Assembly (NCBI GenBank): GCA_965240365.1
Contig: OZ251218.1
Location: forward strand, 2,790,001 to 2,854,000
Length of the DNA stretch: 64,000 bases
Direction of reading: 5' to 3'
Source: G965240365 sp965240365
Lineage (GTDB): Bacteria > Pseudomonadota > Gammaproteobacteria > Eutrophobiales > Eutrophobiaceae
The position numbers and the translations under genes were made by a program. The notes beneath the pieces are model-generated. The model was not told the origin of the DNA and made no database searches. It worked only from the letters and a program-made list of their open reading frames with translations. Numbering within the stretch: position 1 is the stretch's first letter; every line of letters begins with the position of its first letter. Below, in pieces: positions 10,684-19,393 of this stretch.

Positions 10684-12348
10684 CTAGATGCCGGTCAGGC
10701 CGGATTTTATAATCAGGTTTTGTCCGGGTTGGAGGTGTTTGTCTTTTTTCAGTTTGTTCCACTCAAGCAGGTCTTTGACGCGGATATTAAATTTTCTGGC
10801 GATCAGCCAGAGTGAGTCGCCACGCTCGACGGTATAGAGACCGTTATTCGCCTTTTTGGCAACGGCCTTAATCAGCTTTGGTTGTGGTTCAGCCGCGTCT
10901 TCCTGTATCCAGACCGTCAGTTTCTGGCCGGGCCTTAAAATGCTTTTTTTGTATATCCCGTTCCATTCGGTCAGTTGCCGAACGCTGATGCCGTAATGAC
11001 GGCCGATGTTCCATAGGTTGTCACCGCGCTTGATGGTGTAGATATAGCTTTTGCCATCGCCGGTTTTTTTCAGGCCGCTGTACCTGCGGGCATCGGCGCT
11101 GAGTGTATAGTAGTTGCCGGGTTGTTTTGCCACCGGGATTAGCAGGGCCTGGCCGGCCCGGATCAGATCACTTTTGAGGCGGTTGGTCTGCTTTAAGGCG
11201 CTGACGCTGGTCTGGTAGCGCGCCGCGATACGATTGAGCGATTCTCCCCGGCGAATCGTGTGTTTTTCCCAGGTGATCCGCTCCGAGGCGGGCAGGGCGG
11301 CCAGCCTTTGTTTGAATTGCGCCGCCCTGGCCACCGGTATCAGCAGCCGGTGCGGGCCGTCCGGATCGGTCGCCCAGCGGTTGAAGCCGGGGTTCAGCAT
11401 ATAGACTTCGGCAATGGTCAAACCGGACAGTCTGGCAACGGTGGCCAGATCAATCTGGCTGCCGGCGTCAATGATTTCAAAGTAGGGTTTGTTCGGGATC
11501 GGGTTAAAGCGGATCTGGTGTTTTTTGTTGTGCAGGACTTCGGCGATCGCCAGCAGGCTGGGCAAGTAACCGCGGGTTTCGCGCGGCAGACGCAAAGACC
11601 AGAAATCAATCGCCTTGCCGGCCTTTTTATTGCGCCTGATCGCGCGTTCCACGTTGCCCTCGCCGGTGTTGTAGGCGGCCAGCGCGTGATGCCAGTTGCC
11701 GTTAAAGCGTTTATGCAGCATCGTCAGATAATCCAGGGCCGCGTCGGTGGCCGCGACAATATCCCGCCGGCCGTCGTACCACCAGTTATGCTTGAGTCCG
11801 TAACGTTTGCCGGTGCCGGAAATAAACTGCCAGAGGCCGGAGGCATGGCTGCGCGAATAGGCAAAGGGCTGATAGGCGCTCTCGACGATCGGGAGTAAGG
11901 CCAGATCCAGCGGCATATCCCGCTCTTTCAGTTTGCTGATAATGTGGAACAGGTAGGGTTCGGCGCGCTCGGCGACGCGGTCGATATAGCGCTGGTTTTT
12001 GGCAAACCACTTGACTCTGTCCTGAACGGCGCGCTGGTCGAGATCGCGCTCAAGTTCCAGGCCGGCGCGAATCAAGGCCCAGATATCGGTATCTTCCCGC
12101 GCCCCGGCAATGTCCCGTTTGCGCTGATCTTCAACGGCCATTACCGCGGGCGGGCGCGGTTTTTCCCGCGGACGGGGGAGCGCCGCGGGCCGGGCCGGCC
12201 GGTGATCTTCAGCGGTGGCCACTGGTGGCGCTTCTGTTTGCACGGCGGCGAAGTGGCAGCCACTTGTTATTATTGTCAGAAAGCAGGCGAGCGCTTTGAA
12301 TACTACAGACATGGCGGCCATGTTAGATTCTCCGGGGCCGGGGGTCAA
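10684..12348 (-). CDS. mltD: Membrane-bound lytic murein transglycosylase D
   Basis: Cleaves peptidoglycan between MurNAc and GlcNAc with formation of 1,6-anhydro ends, acting from the inner face of the outer membrane. The 554-aa frame starts MTPGPGESNMAAMSVVFKAL; the ATG at 12321 (residue 10) is a more natural start for the lipoprotein signal ending IITSGC. The SLT domain holds LPIVESAYQPFAYSRSHASGLWQF, with the catalytic Glu in ESAY, and the AAYNTGEGNV motif. Three LysM domains follow (about residues 355-400, 432-480 and 500-548), matching E. coli MltD, which sits beside gloB as here. Confidence 0.93.
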   Translation of the reverse strand: MTPGPGESNMAAMSVVFKALACFLTIITSGCHFAAVQTEAPPVATAEDHRPARPAALPRPREKPRPPAVMAVEDQRKRDIAGAREDTDIWALIRAGLELERDLDQRAVQDRVKWFAKNQRYIDRVAERAEPYLFHIISKLKERDMPLDLALLPIVESAYQPFAYSRSHASGLWQFISGTGKRYGLKHNWWYDGRRDIVAATDAALDYLTMLHKRFNGNWHHALAAYNTGEGNVERAIRRNKKAGKAIDFWSLRLPRETRGYLPSLLAIAEVLHNKKHQIRFNPIPNKPYFEIIDAGSQIDLATVARLSGLTIAEVYMLNPGFNRWATDPDGPHRLLIPVARAAQFKQRLAALPASERITWEKHTIRRGESLNRIAARYQTSVSALKQTNRLKSDLIRAGQALLIPVAKQPGNYYTLSADARRYSGLKKTGDGKSYIYTIKRGDNLWNIGRHYGISVRQLTEWNGIYKKSILRPGQKLTVWIQEDAAEPQPKLIKAVAKKANNGLYTVERGDSLWLIARKFNIRVKDLLEWNKLKKDKHLQPGQNLIIKSGLTGI

Positions 12349-12359
12349 GTTCTAATTTT

Positions 12360-12961
12360 GAAAGCTCTGAATAAATCCATCCTGGACTTATCAGAGCACG
12401 CAAGGTGAAAATGCGATTTCCACCTTCCTGCCTGCAGCAGGCAGGGCTTCAAAATCAATGACTTGCGTCATTAATTTTGGCTCTTTTGAGTTTCGAGTGG
12501 GTTAAGCCGCATGTGGATTGAGTGTGTAGAAAATGGCATGGGCCTGTCTGCGGCAGGCAGGCCGGAATGATGTAAAGCCGGAACAACACCCCGTCGTCAT
12601 TCCAGCGAAAGCTGGAATCCAGTGGTTGATACAATACATTCCCGCATAAGCGGGAATGACCATCTGAATACCTCATTCCAACCGACCCTGCTGAGCTACC
12701 TGCCACCCCGCTACCTGCCTGCAGCAGGCAGGCCTGCCTCCGGCAGGCGTGGATTCCAGCTTTCGCTGGAATGACGAAACTGTTGTCATTTTGACCTGCC
12801 TGCTGCCCGCAGGTCGTCTCCGTTCTGTACTGGTCATCAATTAAGCCAGAATTATTGCATTACCCACTCGGATTTTAAAAGAGGCTTAATTTTGGCGGCA
12901 CACCTGCCTGTAGCAGGCAGGTCCCTGTACCGCAGGAAACTCTGATTCAATCAGAGTTTCC
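12360..12961 (+). mobile_element. MITE-B copy (B6) split by a nested MITE-C
   Basis: The left part, 12360-12478, matches the MITE-B left and middle (AAGCTCTGAATAAATCC, then GGTGAAAATGCGAT). The right part, 12886-12961, matches its right end (CCCTGTACCGCAGGAAACTC to GAGTTTCC). The 407 bp between are a MITE-C. The left terminus has one substitution compared with other copies. It ends 3 bp from the gloB stop codon and begins 11 bp before the mltD ORF start. Confidence 0.75.
12479..12885 (-). mobile_element. MITE-C copy C1 (407 bp, 8-bp target duplication TTAATTTT)
   Basis: Terminal inverted repeats are about 23 bp: GGCTCTTTTGAGTTTCGAGT at one end, and GCCTCTTTTAAAATCCGAGT when the other end is read inward. 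TTAATTTT flanks it at 12471-12478 and 12886-12893. It is the reverse orientation of the copies at 22028 and 26266, and the same length as the latter. The interior carries GTCATTCC-type and CCTGCCTG-type palindromes. No transposase is encoded. Confidence 0.85.
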
Positions 12962-12963
12962 TT

Positions 12964-13740
12964 TCAGAAGGTGTCCTTCCAGCACCTCAGCACGGCAAAG
13001 ACGGCCTCGGCGCCGGCGAGCGCGCTGCCGGCATACTGTTCCGCGGCCCGGATCACGGCCGGGGTTTCGCAGCGCAGGAACGGGTTGGTCCGGCGCTCGA
13101 TGGCCAGTGTGGCGGGCACGGTAGCCTGCCCGTCCCTGCGCATTGCCTCGGCCTCGGCCAGGCGCCGCCGGATTGCCGTGTTGTCCGGCTCGATCTGGCG
13201 CGCAAATTTGAGGTTATTTACCGTATATTCATGCCCGCAGTAGATCAGCGTGTCGTCCGGCAGGGCATTGAGCCGCATCAGGGAGCCATAGAGTTCGGCC
13301 GCCGTGCCCTCGAACAGGCGCCCGCAGCCGGCAGTGAACAGGGTGTCGCCCGTAAATACCCGCCCGGCCGCATAATAGGCGATCGAACCGGAGGTGTGCC
13401 CCGGCACGTCCAGGATTTGAAACGCCAGTTCCAGTTCGGGCAGGGCCACCGTGTCCCCCCCGCCGACCGGATGGGTGCAGCCCGCCACGGATTCATTTCT
13501 GGGCGCATAAACCGGGGTCGGGTATTGGTCCGTGATGGCGGCGATGCCGTTAATGTGGTCCCAGTGATAATGCGTGATCAGGATGGCCGCCGGGATCAGG
13601 TCTTGTTCGGCGATCAGTGTCAGCAGGGGGCCGGCCTCGCCCGGATCCACAATGACCGTGCGCCGGGTCGCCCTGTTTTTCAGTAGCCAGATGTAGTTGC
13701 CGTTCTTTTTTAGCGCGGGCAGGGGTATGATATCCAACAT
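12964..13740 (-). CDS. gloB: Hydroxyacylglutathione hydrolase (glyoxalase II)
   Basis: Hydrolyses S-D-lactoylglutathione to glutathione and D-lactate, the second step of methylglyoxal detoxification. 258 aa from the ATG at 13738-13740 (MLDIIPLPALKKNGNYIWLL). The frame stays open upstream, but that stretch overlaps the divergent methyltransferase gene and is not GloB-like. The metallo-beta-lactamase motif THYHWDH is at residues 56-62, with metal-binding His in VPGHTSG, Asp in GDTLF and His in CGHEYT. The C-terminal domain ends RTNPFLRC...AVFAVLRCWKDTF. It is divergent from the yafS-type methyltransferase, as in E. coli. Confidence 0.95.
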   Translation of the reverse strand: MLDIIPLPALKKNGNYIWLLKNRATRRTVIVDPGEAGPLLTLIAEQDLIPAAILITHYHWDHINGIAAITDQYPTPVYAPRNESVAGCTHPVGGGDTVALPELELAFQILDVPGHTSGSIAYYAAGRVFTGDTLFTAGCGRLFEGTAAELYGSLMRLNALPDDTLIYCGHEYTVNNLKFARQIEPDNTAIRRRLAEAEAMRRDGQATVPATLAIERRTNPFLRCETPAVIRAAEQYAGSALAGAEAVFAVLRCWKDTF

Positions 13741-13779
13741 GATGATGTCAACTGAGTAGGTAATTCGGATAATACTAAA

Positions 13780-14532
13780 ATGCCATCGATCAGAGAACAG
13801 TTTTCTGACTGGTTTGCCGGTGATCTGGGGCAGGCCGCGTTCAGGCGCGAGCAGGAGCAGCTTGCCGACATCCTGCCGGGCCTGTTTGGCTATCATATTT
13901 TGCAATATGGCTATGCGGCCGGGGCCGACTATCTGGCGGCGTCGCGCATCGTGAACAAGACGGTGCTGTGTCTGGATGAGAGCGATAGCGGGCCTCGGAG
14001 CAACGCCATTCGAACCCGCGCCGAGGAACTGCCTGTCGCCGCAGACAGTGTCGATGTCATGGTCCTGCCGCATATCCTTGAATATTCGAGGGACGCGCAC
14101 AAACTGCTGCGTGAGATGGACCGCGCCCTGATCGGCGATGGGCATGTCGTCATTATCGGCATCAATCCGTTCAGCCTGTGGGGGCTTTGGCATCTGTTTC
14201 TGTGCTGGTGGGGCGAGATGCCCTGGGGCGGCCGCCTGATCTCGGCGCCGCGCCTGAAGGACTGGTTATCCCTGCTGGATTTCGAGGTCACAAAGAGCGT
14301 CGGTTTCTTTTTTTTGCCGCCCTTGAAGAGCAGGAAATGGTTGCGGCGATTTATCCCGCTGGAACGCCTCGGGCGTTATTGCTGGCCCTTTTTTGGCGGG
14401 CTTTATGCCGTTGTGGCAAAGAAACGCACGATTCCGTTGAACCCGATCAAGTTGCCGTGGAAATCCAGACGGGTCGTGATCGGATCCGGGGCAATCGTGC
14501 CGACCACCCGCGACCGTTATCTCAGAAAATGA
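13780..14532 (+). CDS. SAM-dependent methyltransferase, YafS type
   Basis: 250 aa. The SAM-binding class I fold is degenerate at motif I (YAAGADYLAASRIVNKTVLCLD), followed by SNAIRTRAEELPVAADSVDVMVLPHILEYSRDAHKLLREMDRAL, typical of the Methyltransf_11 group. Position supports the call: it lies between gloB (divergent) and rnhA, exactly as yafS does in E. coli. Its stop overlaps the rnhA start (ATGA), so the two are translationally coupled. The substrate is unknown. Confidence 0.85.
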   Translation: MPSIREQFSDWFAGDLGQAAFRREQEQLADILPGLFGYHILQYGYAAGADYLAASRIVNKTVLCLDESDSGPRSNAIRTRAEELPVAADSVDVMVLPHILEYSRDAHKLLREMDRALIGDGHVVIIGINPFSLWGLWHLFLCWWGEMPWGGRLISAPRLKDWLSLLDFEVTKSVGFFFLPPLKSRKWLRRFIPLERLGRYCWPFFGGLYAVVAKKRTIPLNPIKLPWKSRRVVIGSGAIVPTTRDRYLRK

Positions 14533-14993
14533 GTGAAAAGATCCGAATATACTCGGACGGGGCCTGCCGCGGCAATCCGGGGCCGGGCGGCTGGGGCGCC
14601 TTGTTGTGTTATAACGGCAAGGAAAAAGAATTGTATGGCATGGCCGCCGAAACGACCAATAACAGGATGGAGCTGACGGCGGCGATCATGGGGCTGGAGG
14701 CATTGGCCCGGCCCTCGGCCGTGGTGCTGACGACCGATTCACAGTATGTCAGAAACGGGATCACCGAATGGCTGGGCAAATGGAAAAAAAACAACTGGAA
14801 AACCGCCGGCAAGAAGCCGGTCAAGAACCGGGACCTGTGGCTGCGCCTCGACCGGGCCTGTCAACCGCACCGGATACAGTGGCAATGGGTCAGGGGGCAT
14901 AGCGGACACCGCGAAAATGAGCGCGCCGACCGGCTGGCTAACAAAGCCATTGATGAACTGCTGGGGTTGGTCCCGGAGGACGCTTTGAAATAA
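14529..14993 (+). CDS. rnhA: Ribonuclease HI
   Basis: Degrades the RNA strand of RNA-DNA hybrids. 154 aa from the ATG overlapping the previous stop. The four catalytic residues fall at E. coli numbering: Asp10 (YSDGACRGNPGPGG), Glu48 (NNRMELTA), Asp70 (LTTDSQYV) and Asp134 (ENERADRLAN); His124 is also present. The frame is open far upstream, but only this start gives the family length. It is adjacent to dnaQ, a conserved gammaproteobacterial pair. Confidence 0.97.
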   Translation: MSEKIRIYSDGACRGNPGPGGWGALLCYNGKEKELYGMAAETTNNRMELTAAIMGLEALARPSAVVLTTDSQYVRNGITEWLGKWKKNNWKTAGKKPVKNRDLWLRLDRACQPHRIQWQWVRGHSGHRENERADRLANKAIDELLGLVPEDALK

Positions 14994-15002
14994 GTCCTTT
15001 AA

Positions 15003-15029
15003 GGAAGCTCTGATTGAATCAGAGCTTCC
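15003..15029. mobile_element. Minimal MITE-B remnant (B1): 27-bp perfect palindrome flanked by TTAA
   Basis: Both terminal sequences of MITE-B joined directly: GGAAGCTCTGATT followed by its reverse complement. TTAA occurs immediately outside on both sides (14999-15002 and 15030-15033). As RNA it forms a strong hairpin between rnhA and dnaQ, without a T run. Confidence 0.7.
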
Positions 15030-15056
15030 TTAACATTATGCAAGGAAAATTATTGT

Positions 15057-15773
15057 ATGAGACAAATCATACTGGATACCGAGACCACCGGGCTTGAGCC
15101 CGCGCAGGGTCACCGGATTATTGAGATCGGCTGTGTCGAGATCGTAAACCGGCGCAGAACCGGGCAGGATTTTCATCAATATCTCAATCCGGGGCGGGAG
15201 ATCGATGACGGCGCGTTTGATGTGCATGGTCTTGGCATTGAATTTCTGGCCGACAAGCCGGACTTTGCCCATGTCGCCGAGGAACTGATTGATTTCATCC
15301 GCGGCAGTGAATTAATCATTCACAATGCGCCGTTTGATGTGGATTTTATCAATGCCGAACTGCGCGCGCTGGGCAAAGACCGGGGGCGGCTTGAGGACTA
15401 TTGCGCGATCACCGACACCCTGGTCATCGCGCGTGAAAAACATCCCGGTCAGAAAAACAGTCTGGACGCCTTGTGCGCGCGTTATGAGATAGATAATTCA
15501 AAACGCGATCTGCATGGCGCCCTGCTGGACGCGCAGCTTTTAGTGGATGTGTATCTGGCCATGACCGGGGGGCAGGAGAGCCTGGGCTTTGAACTCATGT
15601 CCAGACAACAATCGGCCGCGTCAGCCGATTCCGGTCTTATCGACAGCAACAGGGAACCGCTGGCGGTGGTCAAGCCGACAGCGGAAGAATTAACGGCGCA
15701 TCAGGCCATGCTGGAGAAGATTAAACGCGAAAGCGGGGGCAAGTGTATTTTTATTGACGCGGATTATGAGTAG
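15057..15773 (+). CDS. dnaQ: DNA polymerase III epsilon subunit (proofreading exonuclease)
   Basis: 3'-5' exonuclease of the replicative polymerase core. 238 aa, the family's usual length. The DEDDh nuclease motifs are intact: ExoI ILDTETTGLEP (Asp7, Glu9), ExoII HNAPFDVDFIN, and ExoIII with His-Asp in LHGALLDAQLLVDVY. Residues past about 185 form the flexible C-terminal segment that binds the alpha subunit. It follows rnhA in the same orientation, with the 27-bp palindrome between them. Confidence 0.96.
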   Translation: MRQIILDTETTGLEPAQGHRIIEIGCVEIVNRRRTGQDFHQYLNPGREIDDGAFDVHGLGIEFLADKPDFAHVAEELIDFIRGSELIIHNAPFDVDFINAELRALGKDRGRLEDYCAITDTLVIAREKHPGQKNSLDALCARYEIDNSKRDLHGALLDAQLLVDVYLAMTGGQESLGFELMSRQQSAASADSGLIDSNREPLAVVKPTAEELTAHQAMLEKIKRESGGKCIFIDADYE

Positions 15774-15799
15774 CCACGCTCGCCCGTATTCTTAAAAAA

Positions 15800-16117
15800 T
15801 CACTCTCCGGCCGCTTTTTCCATCATCTTTTTTAATTCGCCTTTTTCATACAGGTCTATCACAATATCACAGCCGCCGACCAGTTCGCCGCTGATGAAGA
15901 CCTGCGGGAAGGTCGGCCAGTTGGAATACTGCGGCAGACTGGCGCGCATCTCGGGCTCTGCCAGCACGTCAACAAAGCCGAATTCAACATCGCAGGACTT
16001 GAGCGCCGCGGCCGTGCGCATTGAAAAACCGCACTGGGGAAAATCCGGCGTGCCCTTCATAAAGATAATGACCGGGTTTTCTGCCAGCCTTGATTCGATT
16101 TGCTCCATGATATCCAT
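15800..16117 (-). CDS. grxD: Monothiol glutaredoxin (Grx4 type)
   Basis: 105 aa. The CGFS active site (Cys29) lies in GTPDFPQCGFS, with the family WPTFPQVFISGELVGGCDI block that binds glutathione and helps hold a bridging [2Fe-2S] cluster. It acts in iron-sulphur cluster transfer in the cytoplasm. Convergent with dnaQ. Confidence 0.96.
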   Translation of the reverse strand: MDIMEQIESRLAENPVIIFMKGTPDFPQCGFSMRTAAALKSCDVEFGFVDVLAEPEMRASLPQYSNWPTFPQVFISGELVGGCDIVIDLYEKGELKKMMEKAAGE

Positions 16118-16199
16118 CGCTGTACCTCATAGTTAAAGATTAAGGCGCATTATACCGGTTTTAATCGTTCTGGCTATTGCATGTGCAGGCTCAATATAT

Positions 16200-17815
16200 A
16201 CGAGACTCATCAGGCAGGTAGCCCGGAATCAAGTCCCATGTCGTCATTCCGGCGAAAGTCGGAATCCAGGAGGGCGGGCCGGGATGTGAAATGAGTGCCA
16301 GTCCTGTCTAATTGTCATTCCCGCCTGGGCGGGAATGTATGACATAAACCACTGGATTCCAGCTTTCGCCGGGCGGCTACGGGCATCCTCGGCAGCCTGT
16401 TCCTGACGCTGCTCTACCACCTACATCCCTGTAGGCGTGCCCTCTCGCCGCATACAGGACATCCTGTCCATAAATGACGGCGGAGGCGATAGGCGCATTA
16501 TGAGCGATACTAATTGATACCGTGGCCAGGATACCTGACACCTTATTTTAGGTGAGGTGACTCTGTGTTCCTGCTAAAGCCCTGCCCGCAACAGGCAGAC
16601 AGGATAACGGAAAGCCAAAAACAAAACCCCGTTGTCATTCCAGCGCAAGCTGGAATCCAGGAGGGCGGGCCGGGATGTGAAATGAGCGACAGTTCTGCCT
16701 GATTGTCATTCCCGCTCGGGCGGGAATGTATGACATAAACCACTGGATTCCAGCTTTCGCTGGAATGACGACGGGGGCGATAGGCGCAATACTAACGATA
16801 CCATGGCCAGGATACCTGACGCCTTATTTTAGATAAGGTGACCCTGCCTTCCTGCTAAAGCCCTGCCTGCTACAGGCACACAGGATGACGCAAAGCCAAA
16901 AACAAAACCCCGTTGTCATTCCAGCGCAAGCTGGAATCCAGGAGGGCGGGCCGGGGTGTGAAATGAGCGACAGTTCTGCCTAATTGGCATTCCCGCCTAA
17001 GCGGGAATGTATGACATAAACCACTGGATTCCAGCTTTCGCTGGAATGACGGCGGGGGCGATAGGCGTATTTATGAGCGATATTAACGATGCTGTGGCCA
17101 GGATACCTGACGCCTTATTTTAGATGAGGTGACCCTGTGTTCCTGCTGAAGCCCTGCCTGCGGCAGGCAGACAGGATGACGGAAAGCCAAAAACAAAACC
17201 CCGTTGTCATTCCAGCGCAAGCTGGAATCCAGGAGGGCGGGCCGGGATGTGAAATGAGTGCCAGTTCTGTCTAATTGTCATTCCCGCCCGGGCGGGAATG
17301 TATTGTATAAACCACTGGATTCCAGCTTTCGCTGGAATGACGGCGGGGGCGATAGGCGTATTTATGAGCGATATTAACGATGCTGTGGCCAGGATACCTG
17401 ACGCCTTATTTTAGATGAGGTGACTTTGCATTCCTGCTAAAGCTCTGCCTGCTACAGGCAGACAGGATGACGCAAAGCCAAAAACAAAACCCCGTTGTCA
17501 TTCCAGCGCAAGCTGGAATCCAGGAGGGCGGGCCGGGGTGTGAAATGAGCGACAGTTCTGCCTGATTGGCATTCCCGCCTAAGCGGGAATGTATGACATA
17601 AACCACTGGATTCCAGCTTTCGCCGGGCGGCTACGGGCATCCTGCCCTCTCGCCGCATACAGGACATCCTGTCCATAAATGACGACGGGGGCGATAGGCG
17701 TATTTATGAGCGATATTAACGATGCTGTGGCCAGGATACCTGAGCCTTATTTTAGATAAGGTGACCCTGCATTCCTGCTAAAGCCCTGCCTGCGGCAGGC
17801 AGACAGCCTGAATTC
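16200..17815. repeat. Tandem array of palindromic repeats, reverse orientation (about 5 units of 290 bp)
   Basis: No gene seen. Units beginning CAAGCTGGAATCCAGGAGGG recur at about 16646, 16927, 17220 and 17511 (spacing 281-293 bp), with a diverged unit at 16242. Read on the opposite strand they match the 7430-9010 array, including the GGTTTATGTCATACATTCCC and CCTAAAATAAGG-type segments. Extra sequence of about 60-110 bp interrupts the palindrome at about 16368-16475 and about 17620-17677. Confidence 0.85.
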
Positions 17816-17926
17816 GCCTCATAGGCTATTGAACCTGGACAAAAGGGTGAAAGCGCGAATTAACATCAGTATAATCCAAAGCCGCCCGTTATTGTATTTC
17901 CCGGACAAGATTTATGGATTTGCCGA

Positions 17927-17960
17927 GCAGCCCGGCCCCCGGCCGGGCTTTATCTTTTTG
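17927..17960 (+). terminator. Hairpin with short T run before argD
   Basis: GCCCGGCCCCCGGCCGGGCTTTATCTTTTTG: an imperfect GC-rich stem followed by interrupted T. It lies just before argD and could be a leader hairpin or the remnant terminator of a lost gene. Confidence 0.35.
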
Positions 17961-17977
17961 AATCGAATAAAAGCAAG

Positions 17978-19171
17978 ATGAATAATGCCTTAATGTCAAA
18001 TTATGCGCCGCTGGCGGTTGAGTTTGAGCGGGGAGCGGGCGCCTGGTTGACGGATACCAGGGGCCGGCGGTATCTGGACGCGCTGAGCGGGATCGCCGTT
18101 TGCGGCCTGGGCCATGCCCATCCTGCCGTTTTGGCCGCCATTGCCGATCAGGCCGCGTGCCTGATCCATACCTCGAATATTTATCGCATTCCGCTACAGG
18201 AAAAACTGGCGCAAAGGCTTACTGAACTCTCTGGCATGGAGAAAGCCTTTTTCGCCAACTCCGGCGCGGAGGCCAACGAGGCCGCAATAAAGCTGGCGCG
18301 CCTGTTCGCCAGGCAAAAAAATATTAAAGCGCCGGTCGTTGCCGTTATGCAACAGAGTTTTCATGGCCGCACGCTGGCGGCGTTAAGCGCGACCGGCAAT
18401 CCAAACGCGCAAAGGGGCTTTGAGCCGCTGGTTGCAGGCTTCAGACATATACCCTATAACGATATTGAGGCATTGAACGCGCTCGCGGACCAGGATCGGG
18501 ATATCGTCGCGGTCATGGTCGAGCCGATCCTGGGCGAGGGTGGCATCGTGATCCCCGCCGCCGGTTATCTCAAGGCGATTCGATCATTCTGTGATCAACA
18601 CGATTGTCTGATGATTGTTGATGAGGTGCAAACCGGCCTGTGTCGAACCGGGCGCTGGTTTGCCTTTCAGCACGAGGGTATTCAGCCGGATATTATGACG
18701 CTGGCGAAGGCGCTCGGCAATGGCGTCCCTATCGGGGCCTGTCTTGCCAGTGGCCGGGCCGCCGGATTGTTTCGGCCGGGCAGTCATGGTTCCACGTTCG
18801 GCGGCAATCCGCTGGCGGCGCGGGCCGCCCTGGCCGTGCTCGATGTGCTGGAACAGGAGGCGCTGGCGCGGCGCGCGCGGGCGCTCGGCCGGCGCTTGTT
18901 GCAGGGCCTTGAAAAGGTCCTTATGGGGCGCAGCGGTGTCAGGATGATCCGCGGCCGGGGCCTGATGATCGGTATCGAGTTGATGGAGGATTGCGCGGCC
19001 CTGGTTGAACGCGCACTGCATGCGCGGTTGTTGATCAATGTCACGGCCGGTAATGTCATCCGCTTGTTGCCGCCGTTGATCATCAGCGATCAGGAGGCGG
19101 ACGAGATCGTCAATCGTCTGGGCCGCATCGTAAAAGATTATTTGGCGGATATTAAAGGAAGCTCTGAATAA
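17978..19171 (+). CDS. argD: Acetylornithine aminotransferase
   Basis: PLP-dependent transamination of N-acetylglutamate semialdehyde in arginine synthesis; it may also serve succinyldiaminopimelate in lysine synthesis. 397 aa, normal length. Class III aminotransferase signatures: NSGAEANEAAIKLAR (95-109), the PLP-contact DEVQTGLCRTG (215-225), the Schiff-base lysine in TLAKALGNG (Lys244), and HGSTFGGNPLA. The last residues (KGSSE) and the stop come from the inserted MITE-B terminus, whose left end reads GGA AGC TCT GAA TAA. argF follows after the MITE. Confidence 0.95.
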   Translation: MNNALMSNYAPLAVEFERGAGAWLTDTRGRRYLDALSGIAVCGLGHAHPAVLAAIADQAACLIHTSNIYRIPLQEKLAQRLTELSGMEKAFFANSGAEANEAAIKLARLFARQKNIKAPVVAVMQQSFHGRTLAALSATGNPNAQRGFEPLVAGFRHIPYNDIEALNALADQDRDIVAVMVEPILGEGGIVIPAAGYLKAIRSFCDQHDCLMIVDEVQTGLCRTGRWFAFQHEGIQPDIMTLAKALGNGVPIGACLASGRAAGLFRPGSHGSTFGGNPLAARAALAVLDVLEQEALARRARALGRRLLQGLEKVLMGRSGVRMIRGRGLMIGIELMEDCAALVERALHARLLINVTAGNVIRLLPPLIISDQEADEIVNRLGRIVKDYLADIKGSSE

Positions 19172-19356
19172 ATCCATCCTGGATTTCCCTGCCTGCAGCA
19201 GGCAGGTCAGAGCACGCAAGGTGAAAATGCGATTTTCACCTTCCTGCCTGCTGCAGGCAGGGCTTCAAAATCAATGATTTGCATCATTGCCAAGTTATTG
19301 ATTCTGGGGCGGTACGTCCCTGTACCGCAGGAAACTCTGATTCAATCAGAGTTTCC
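19157..19356 (+). mobile_element. MITE-B copy B2 (200 bp, target duplication TAAA)
   Basis: Begins GGAAGCTCTGAATAAATCC and ends in the inverted GAGTTTCC. TAAA flanks it at 19153-19156 and 19357-19360. It overlaps the last five codons and stop of argD. It carries two extra CCTGCCTG-type palindromes (near 19189 and 19241) that are missing from the 149-bp copy at 34546. Confidence 0.85.
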
Positions 19357-19393
19357 TAAACAGGAAATATCAGTTTGATAATGGGCAGGAAAC

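Noticed and set aside
12964..14193. A 409-residue reading for gloB with a 150-residue N-terminal extension
   Set aside because: The extension is antisense to the methyltransferase gene; the family start is MLDIIPLPALKKNGNYIWLL at 13740.
14178..14528. N-terminal extension of RNase HI
   Set aside because: It overlaps the methyltransferase gene in another frame; starting at 14529 puts all catalytic residues at their usual positions.
16200..17815. Several 60-75 residue ORFs in the repeat arrays
   Set aside because: They read through palindromes, share the same repeated peptides in different frames and have no start signals.
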